10,255 bases of DNA from Kiritimatiellota bacterium (GTDB lineage: Bacteria; Verrucomicrobiota; Kiritimatiellia; JAAZAB01), in assembly GCA_008636095.1 (NCBI GenBank), contig VSJD01000087.1:1-10255 (forward strand), written 5' to 3'. Below are positions 6,836 to 10,255 of this stretch, piece after piece; within the stretch, counting starts at the first letter, position 1; each line of letters opens with the position of its first letter. The position numbers and the translations under genes were made by a program. A model generated the notes under the pieces. That model was given only the letters and a program-made list of their open reading frames with translations, was not told the DNA's origin and searched no databases.

Positions 6836-6865
6836 ATGAGCTGTTGGCGAAAGACAAGGTTGTAA
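6836..6865 (+). CDS. mini-ORF (9 codons), possible leader peptide
   Basis: MSCWRKTRL then TAA, behind a perfect AGGAGGT. A bulged 9-bp hairpin follows 5 nt later (6871-6893). This could be a leader peptide for the PqiA-like gene, which starts 335 nt downstream. It could also be the start of a decayed gene: a +1-shifted frame stays open to 6965 (IYELLAKDKVVTVKVRLKP...). It is not recognisable as a known leader. Confidence 0.2.
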   Translation: MSCWRKTRL

Positions 6866-6870
6866 CTGTG

Positions 6871-6893
6871 AAGGTCCGGCTGAAGCCGGCCTT
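6871..6893 (+). other. stable hairpin after the mini-ORF
   Basis: AAGG (6871-6874), bulged T, CCGGC (6876-6880), loop TGAA, GCCGG (6885-6889), CCTT (6890-6893). Nine base pairs with one bulge. Only a short T stretch is included in the stem end, so as a terminator it would be weak. Confidence 0.5.
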
Positions 6894-6950
6894 TGCCTGC
6901 GACGGGGCTGCGGCGGAGAACTCACGACTTTTTGGACCCGAACACGTCTT

Positions 6951-7130
6951 TTAACTATGCCATCTGCTGATTTCGAAGTGTAATCGCTTCATAACCTGTT
7001 GTTTTGTCAGCCAGTTTTTCGATAGGTCCAGTAATGTCTCATTCGCCGTCGCCCCTGCCCATTTCCGGGCCTCCCTGCATACGAAATGGACAAAACCGGG
7101 CGCATGATCTATTATCAATAAAAAAACCGG
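6951..7130 (-). pseudogene. possible gene remnant (about 59-codon open frame)
   Basis: Open from 7130 to TAA 6953-6951. The stretch beginning REARKWAGATANETLLDLSK, continuing NWLTKQQVMKRLHFEISRWHS, has protein-like composition, with an amphipathic, HTH-like flavour near NWLTKQQVMKRL. There is no ATG start in the first two thirds, only TTG 7118, and its 5' end runs into the U-tract of a terminator on the same strand. It is therefore more likely a truncated remnant than an active gene. Family not recognised; it may be chance. Confidence 0.22.
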
Positions 7131-7166
7131 TTAGCGCTTTCCCTGATTCGGAAAGTGCGGCCGGTT
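7120..7166 (-). terminator. strong intrinsic terminator on the minus strand, no matching gene
   Basis: Read on the minus strand: AACCGG (7166-7161), GCACTTTCC (7158-7150), loop of 7, GGAAAGCGC (7142-7134), CCGGTT (7130-7125), running into seven T (7126-7120). The stem has 6+9 pairs (one G-U) separated by a small internal loop. This is a textbook rho-independent terminator for leftward transcription, but the adjacent gene to the right is on the plus strand. On the plus strand the hairpin would sit in the leader of the PqiA-like gene. Confidence 0.75.
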
Positions 7167-7200
7167 CAACTCGGCTTTTGTTGTAAATTCCCGTTAAAAC

Positions 7201-8265
7201 ATGCAAAACGAAGACAACAAGACAGCAACTCTTTATGAGCGTGCCGGCCGGTCACAGGTGGTCATCCCGATCATGCTGGTTCTTGCCGCTTTATTTAATG
7301 TGGCCGCATTAATGGCCCCGTTTTACAAGGCCAAGCTGTTTTTAAATCCTCCTTATACTTTTACATTGCCTAATTCCGTATGGATGATGTGGGAGCAGCA
7401 TTTCTTTTTTATCGCGCTGCTGATTTTTTCCTTTTCAATAGTATTTCCCTTGTTGAAGCTGACAACCCTTTTTTACATCTGGTTTTTCTGTAGAAATGCA
7501 AATAAAATGGAGCGTTTGATTACCATTGTAGGGCCGCTGGGCAAATGGTCGATGCTGGATATTTTTGTGACGATTATTCTCATGGTTCTGACCAACGACC
7601 GCTTCCTGATAACATCTTCTTTAAAAATCGGCGTGTACTTTTTCCTGGCCGCAATATTTTTGAGCATGACCTGTGCCCTGCGGATGGAAACATTGGTATT
7701 TGCCCAGGGGATCAAATCCCGGGTTCGCAAGATGCTTTTTATCCAAAGAATGGGCAATGTAAGCTGCGTGCGCCGTATAGCGATATTCATATTGCTGGTA
7801 TTATCTTTAACGGCGCTGGTTCTGGCGATTAATGTTCCAGTCATAAGAACACATGATTTTTTCTTTGCTAATAACGAATACAGCATCCTCAGCGCAGTGC
7901 CGGCTTTGTGGGGCGCCAGCAAGGTGTTGACTTATTTTGTTGTTTTTACCCTGATTCTATGCCCGCTTCTGCACGTGGCGGGGCTGATGATCATGTGGGT
8001 GGGAAGATTAAAGCCCGAGTTCAGTTATAGAATCGAACGCTTCCTGCATGTCGTTTCAATATTTAATATGCTGGATGTTTTCTGCCTGGCGCTATTTGTC
8101 TTTATAACCGAAGGGGGCGAACTCGTTTTGACCGAGGCAAAAAGCGGGTTATTCCTGCTGCTGATTTTCCTGTTCGGTGCGTATTTAATCCCGATTATCA
8201 TTAAAGGAACGCATGAAAATTATCTTCAATACATTAAGCAGCCCATAAAAACCATATTTGGATAA
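7201..8265 (+). CDS. PqiA/LetA (paraquat-inducible protein A) family membrane protein
   Basis: 354-residue polytopic inner-membrane protein with two tandem PqiA modules. Module 1 (about 21-170) has FPLLKLTTLFYIWF (82-95) and GKWSMLDIF (114-122). Module 2 (about 190-335) has CPLLHVAGLMIMW (254-266) and FNMLDVFCLALFV (288-300). Known relatives work with periplasmic MCE proteins (PqiB, LetB) in lipid transport between membranes; that role is inferred here. The N-terminal and inter-module CxxC zinc-ribbon cysteines of E. coli PqiA/LetA are absent, and no MCE gene is in the window. A stop (7195-7197) lies just upstream, so ATG 7201 is the first possible ATG; no Shine-Dalgarno is visible. Codons are clearly more AT-rich than in flanking genes, suggesting a different origin. 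Confidence 0.85.
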   Translation: MQNEDNKTATLYERAGRSQVVIPIMLVLAALFNVAALMAPFYKAKLFLNPPYTFTLPNSVWMMWEQHFFFIALLIFSFSIVFPLLKLTTLFYIWFFCRNANKMERLITIVGPLGKWSMLDIFVTIILMVLTNDRFLITSSLKIGVYFFLAAIFLSMTCALRMETLVFAQGIKSRVRKMLFIQRMGNVSCVRRIAIFILLVLSLTALVLAINVPVIRTHDFFFANNEYSILSAVPALWGASKVLTYFVVFTLILCPLLHVAGLMIMWVGRLKPEFSYRIERFLHVVSIFNMLDVFCLALFVFITEGGELVLTEAKSGLFLLLIFLFGAYLIPIIIKGTHENYLQYIKQPIKTIFG

Positions 8266-8365
8266 TGTGTCCCTCTCTAAATGGTCCTCCCGATGGTCCT
8301 CATGCCCGAAACTGGTCAAAACAGCCCTGGATGACCAAAAATTTCCAGAATCACCACGGCTTCGT

Positions 8366-8389
8366 TCCCGACCTCTTGAAGAGTCGGGA
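8366..8389. repeat. hairpin with one bulged base
   Basis: TCCCGA (8366-8371), bulged C, CTCT (8373-8376), loop TGA, AGAG (8380-8383), TCGGGA (8384-8389). Ten base pairs; no T-tract on either side. Confidence 0.6.
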
Positions 8390-8496
8390 CTACGCCGGGT
8401 CGCGCGAGGAAAATATGGCCGTGCCATGCGTAGCCACTTGTGTGAAGCATAGCTGTGCCCTGCGTCTCGTCCGGCGACCTGTCCACCATAGCCTCC

Positions 8497-8531
8497 TGGC
8501 GACGGCGGAAGCCTTGGCGAAGACGGAAGCC
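8497..8531. repeat. imperfect 18-bp-period tandem repeat
   Basis: TGGCGACGGCGGAAGCC (8497-8513) and TGGCGAAGACGGAAGCC (8515-8531) match at 15 of 17 positions. Non-coding context. Confidence 0.6.
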
Positions 8532-8645
8532 CCGCTCGCGCCTCGGCGACTCTCGCCTGGGCGAAGCGCTCTGGCGGAGTCTGGAACCTCCGGCGGAGCC
8601 TGGGCGGGCAAAGCAGAGTTAGCATTGGGAAAAGATGATTGTTGA

Positions 8646-8676
8646 AACAAGTTCAAGCGGTCGCCTGAACCTTGTT
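8646..8676 (-). terminator. candidate terminator hairpin downstream of the surface-protein gene
   Basis: On the minus strand AACAAG-G-TTCAGGCG pairs with CGCTTGAA-CTTGTT, with one bulge and one G-T wobble. Short T runs (CTTGTTTC) lie at its 3' end. GTTGAAAC occurs directly at both flanks (8641-8648, 8674-8681). The loop is very tight and the T-tract is weak. Confidence 0.35.
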
Positions 8677-8705
8677 GAAACCTGAATATATTCCAGCGAT
8701 GAGAA

Positions 8706-8722
8706 TCACGCTAAAGGCGTGA
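8706..8722 (-). terminator. small perfect hairpin 23 bp after the stop
   Basis: TCACGC/GCGTGA, 6-bp stem, 5-nt loop. No T-tract follows, so termination here is only possible, perhaps together with the hairpin at 8646-8676. Confidence 0.3.
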
Positions 8723-8744
8723 CAAACCTGAACAGCATTACCGT

Positions 8745-10255
8745 TTATTCCGTCACCGGTTGGTACTCTGGGCCGCCGAAGAGGCCCCAGACTAATTGGT
8801 AATCTTGAGTTGAGAGGAATAATTCCCAGAAACCGGTGTCCTGATGAAATACGGCCGGATCAGCAAGACCATCGCCGTCATAATCCGCCGGAACCGACAT
8901 GCCCCCTGCGCTTCCCAGAAAACTGTAACACACTGTGCCAGACATTAACACTTGCCAATAAGCCGTGCCGGGAGCATACACCGCCGGATCGGCTAACCCG
9001 TCACCGTCGTAATCGGCCGTGGCCGGCAGATAACCTGATCCTCCGAACGTCCCGGTCACAAGCGGCTGATAGCCTCTTCCGGATAAACTAATTACCCAGA
9101 GGCCGGTTGTCCGGTTATAAACCGCCGGATCAGCCAATCCGTCACCGTCGTAATCCGCCGCCACCGACTGGTATCCGGTCTCACCGAGGTATGCATCGCT
9201 AAGCGCATACTGTCTTGATGAAGCCTGCCCCAGCCAGTATCCATCCGTTTCGCGATAGACCATCGGATCAGTCTTGGAATCCCCGTCAAAATCGCATTGC
9301 GCCGCTGTGAACGCCGGTCCGCCGATGAAATATTCTTTTTCGATTTGTTCATTGGACGATAACCGCACATTCCACCAGCCGTTCAAATGACAATATATCG
9401 CAATATCCGTCAACCCGTCGCCGTCATAGTCCCCGGGCACCGTCAAGTCGCCGATGCTGCCAGCGTACAGCTCGCTGATGGGCGAGTACCGCTGTCCGGA
9501 CAGGCACAACGCCCAGAGGTTCCCCCCCGCATGCCATATGGCTAAATCCGCCTTGCCGTCGCCATCATAATCATTCAGCGACCGGCCGGGTGAGTTGACG
9601 CCGCTGGTCTTTATTCTGACTGATCCGGCCGCCGTGGTTATATTGTTGGCAAGGTCCGGATCCTCCAGTGTGCTGAGGTGCCGCACCGTGACCTGCACCT
9701 GCTGAATCCCGCTCAAGTCCCCGCGCACTGTCAGTGAGTGCTTGGCCGAAGCAGTCAGTATAATCAATTTCTCCCCACCCGCGACCAGCGTCATGTTGCT
9801 CTGCGCCGAGCCGATCCAGACCATGGCCGCCGCACTCGTACCCATCTGGAAGTCAAACGCCACTCCAGCAGCGTTTAATGCGTCCGGACCCAAGTTCGCC
9901 AGCCGGAACGAAACCGTCCCGGCATGCGACGCGTTCGTCGCGTTCACCGGTAGATAAACCATGTCGCTCACGGCAATATCTGCTGTGCCCGTGGCCTCTT
10001 CCGGGTCCAGGGCGGCATAGCCCATGCCTACGTAACTCATCGGGCTGATCAGCGATCCCGTCTTGGCCCGCACCCAGTAGTAATAGGAGAGGATAGGGGA
10101 GATGGCGTAGTCGTCGTAGGTGTAGGTGGACGTTGAGCGTGAAGCGTCGAGTGTAGAGCGTAATGGCTGATCCATTCGGCGTTCGATGTTCGATGTTGGA
10201 TGTTCGATGTTTGCTTGTTCAGTTCTGACAAGAGCGGTGTCTGCCGCGATGCTGG
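8745..10255 (-). CDS. secreted/surface protein with FN3-like, CARDB-like and DYDGDG repeats (5' partial)
   Basis: The frame is open to the window edge (first full codon at 10253), so the ATG at 10175 is internal and the N-terminus and any signal peptide lie outside. Order in the protein: SIAADTALVRTE; a repeat-encoded insert (about 10211-10132); an FN3-like end (YAISPILSYYYWVRAKTG); a CARDB/DUF11-like beta domain (about ADIAVSDMVYLPV to DLANNITTAAG, ending LANN); then six calcium-loop repeats of about 46 residues (DYDGDGKADLAIW, DYDGDGLTDIAIY, DFDGDSKTDPMVY and three DYDGDGLADPAVY/F). These DxDxDG loops are typical of FG-GAP/VCBS-like beta-propeller repeats that bind calcium outside the cell. 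No C-terminal anchor or PEP-CTERM is visible; it stops in mid-repeat (GGPEYQPVTE). Role in adhesion or matrix is inferred. Confidence 0.88.
   Translation of the reverse strand, partial: SIAADTALVRTEQANIEHPTSNIERRMDQPLRSTLDASRSTSTYTYDDYAISPILSYYYWVRAKTGSLISPMSYVGMGYAALDPEEATGTADIAVSDMVYLPVNATNASHAGTVSFRLANLGPDALNAAGVAFDFQMGTSAAAMVWIGSAQSNMTLVAGGEKLIILTASAKHSLTVRGDLSGIQQVQVTVRHLSTLEDPDLANNITTAAGSVRIKTSGVNSPGRSLNDYDGDGKADLAIWHAGGNLWALCLSGQRYSPISELYAGSIGDLTVPGDYDGDGLTDIAIYCHLNGWWNVRLSSNEQIEKEYFIGGPAFTAAQCDFDGDSKTDPMVYRETDGYWLGQASSRQYALSDAYLGETGYQSVAADYDGDGLADPAVYNRTTGLWVISLSGRGYQPLVTGTFGGSGYLPATADYDGDGLADPAVYAPGTAYWQVLMSGTVCYSFLGSAGGMSVPADYDGDGLADPAVFHQDTGFWELFLSTQDYQLVWGLFGGPEYQPVTE
10132..10166 (-). 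repeat. heptamer tandem array 1 (GTNGAGC), within coding sequence
   Basis: Five 7-bp units on the plus strand: GTTGAGC, GTGAAGC, GTCGAGT, GTAGAGC and GTAATGG (the last degenerate). On the coding strand they read GCTCNAC. The 7-bp period means each unit is read in a different frame. Confidence 0.75.
10182..10209 (-). repeat. heptamer tandem array 2 (TTCGATG), within coding sequence
   Basis: Four contiguous 7-bp units on the plus strand: TTCGATG, TTCGATG, TTGGATG, TTCGATG. On the coding strand they read CATCGAA/CATCCAA and translate into NIEHPTSNIE-like sequence. They lie 15 bp from array 1. Confidence 0.9.

Larger units (their letters stand above)
8266..8744. other. hairpin-rich extragenic repeat region between convergent genes
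   Basis: No credible gene; overlapping open frames on both strands are GC-skew artefacts over repeats. Contents in order: a 9-bp direct repeat ATGGTCCTC (8281-8289, 8293-8301); a hairpin at 8366-8389; a 17-bp imperfect tandem repeat at 8497-8531; an imperfect inverted repeat GACTCTCGCC/GGCGGAGTC (8548-8581) followed by a second GGCGGAG-CTGG copy near 8592; and two hairpins near the end of the right-hand gene. The GGCGACGGCGGAAGCC style resembles extragenic repeats widespread in environmental genomes. Confidence 0.55.

Noticed and set aside
8265..8656. Overlapping frames on both strands (126, 146 and 88 codons) between the convergent genes
   Set aside because: They translate GC-rich extragenic repeats, overlap each other and show no domain or start signal.
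8845..9580. Regularly spaced near-identical segments as a possible CRISPR array
   Set aside because: The ~140-bp period corresponds to protein repeats encoding DYDGDG loops in one continuous frame; not short direct repeats with spacers.

Overview
The window looks like chromosomal DNA from an uncultured, fairly GC-rich bacterium. A plausible placement is the PVC superphylum (Kiritimatiellota, Lentisphaerae or Verrucomicrobia). This is an inference from three things: a DYDGDG-repeat (FG-GAP/VCBS-like) surface protein, a sugar-metabolism pair of TIM-barrel isomerase plus Gfo/Idh/MocA dehydrogenase, and repeat-rich spacers with REP/MITE-like modules and heptamer arrays. There is no rRNA, tRNA or marker gene to fix the taxonomy.

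Layout. (1) 1-2433 (+): 5'-truncated U32 peptidase-family protein of the RlhA/DUF3656 type, a probable RNA-hydroxylation factor, with a candidate terminator behind it. (2) 2434-2899: spacer holding a ~250-bp MITE-like element with inverted ends and stacked hairpins. (3) 2900-4734 (+): likely two-gene operon of an IolE-like TIM-barrel sugar isomerase/epimerase/dehydratase and a Gfo/Idh/MocA oxidoreductase that starts with TTG. (4) 4755-5234 (-): small polytopic membrane protein (DUF6790-like), convergent with the operon. (5) 5235-5787: repeat-bearing spacer. (6) 5788-6683 (-): bestrophin-like DUF4239 membrane protein, followed by a possible 35-aa ORF that overlaps its stop as ATGA. (7) 6684-7200: spacer with a consensus Shine-Dalgarno in front of a 9-codon mini-ORF, a hairpin, a possible gene remnant on the minus strand, and a textbook intrinsic terminator facing left that serves no visible gene. 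(8) 7201-8265 (+): PqiA/LetA-type membrane protein without the usual zinc-ribbon cysteines and without an adjacent MCE partner. (9) 8266-8744: hairpin-rich extragenic repeats between two convergent genes. (10) 8745-10255 (-): 5'-truncated large surface/secreted protein with an FN3-like segment, a CARDB-like domain and six DxDxDG repeats.

How the genes work together. The only convincing functional unit is the sugar pair, which would convert a sugar or cyclitol by oxidation and isomerisation/dehydration. The three integral membrane proteins (DUF6790, DUF4239, PqiA-like) sit together between repeat-rich spacers. The PqiA-like gene is visibly more AT-rich than the flanking genes, which hints at separate acquisition, but they do not form one operon. 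I see no defence system, CRISPR array, prophage or intact transposase. The most unusual signal is a pair of back-to-back 7-bp tandem arrays inside the open reading frame of the surface protein, where gain or loss of one unit would shift the frame.
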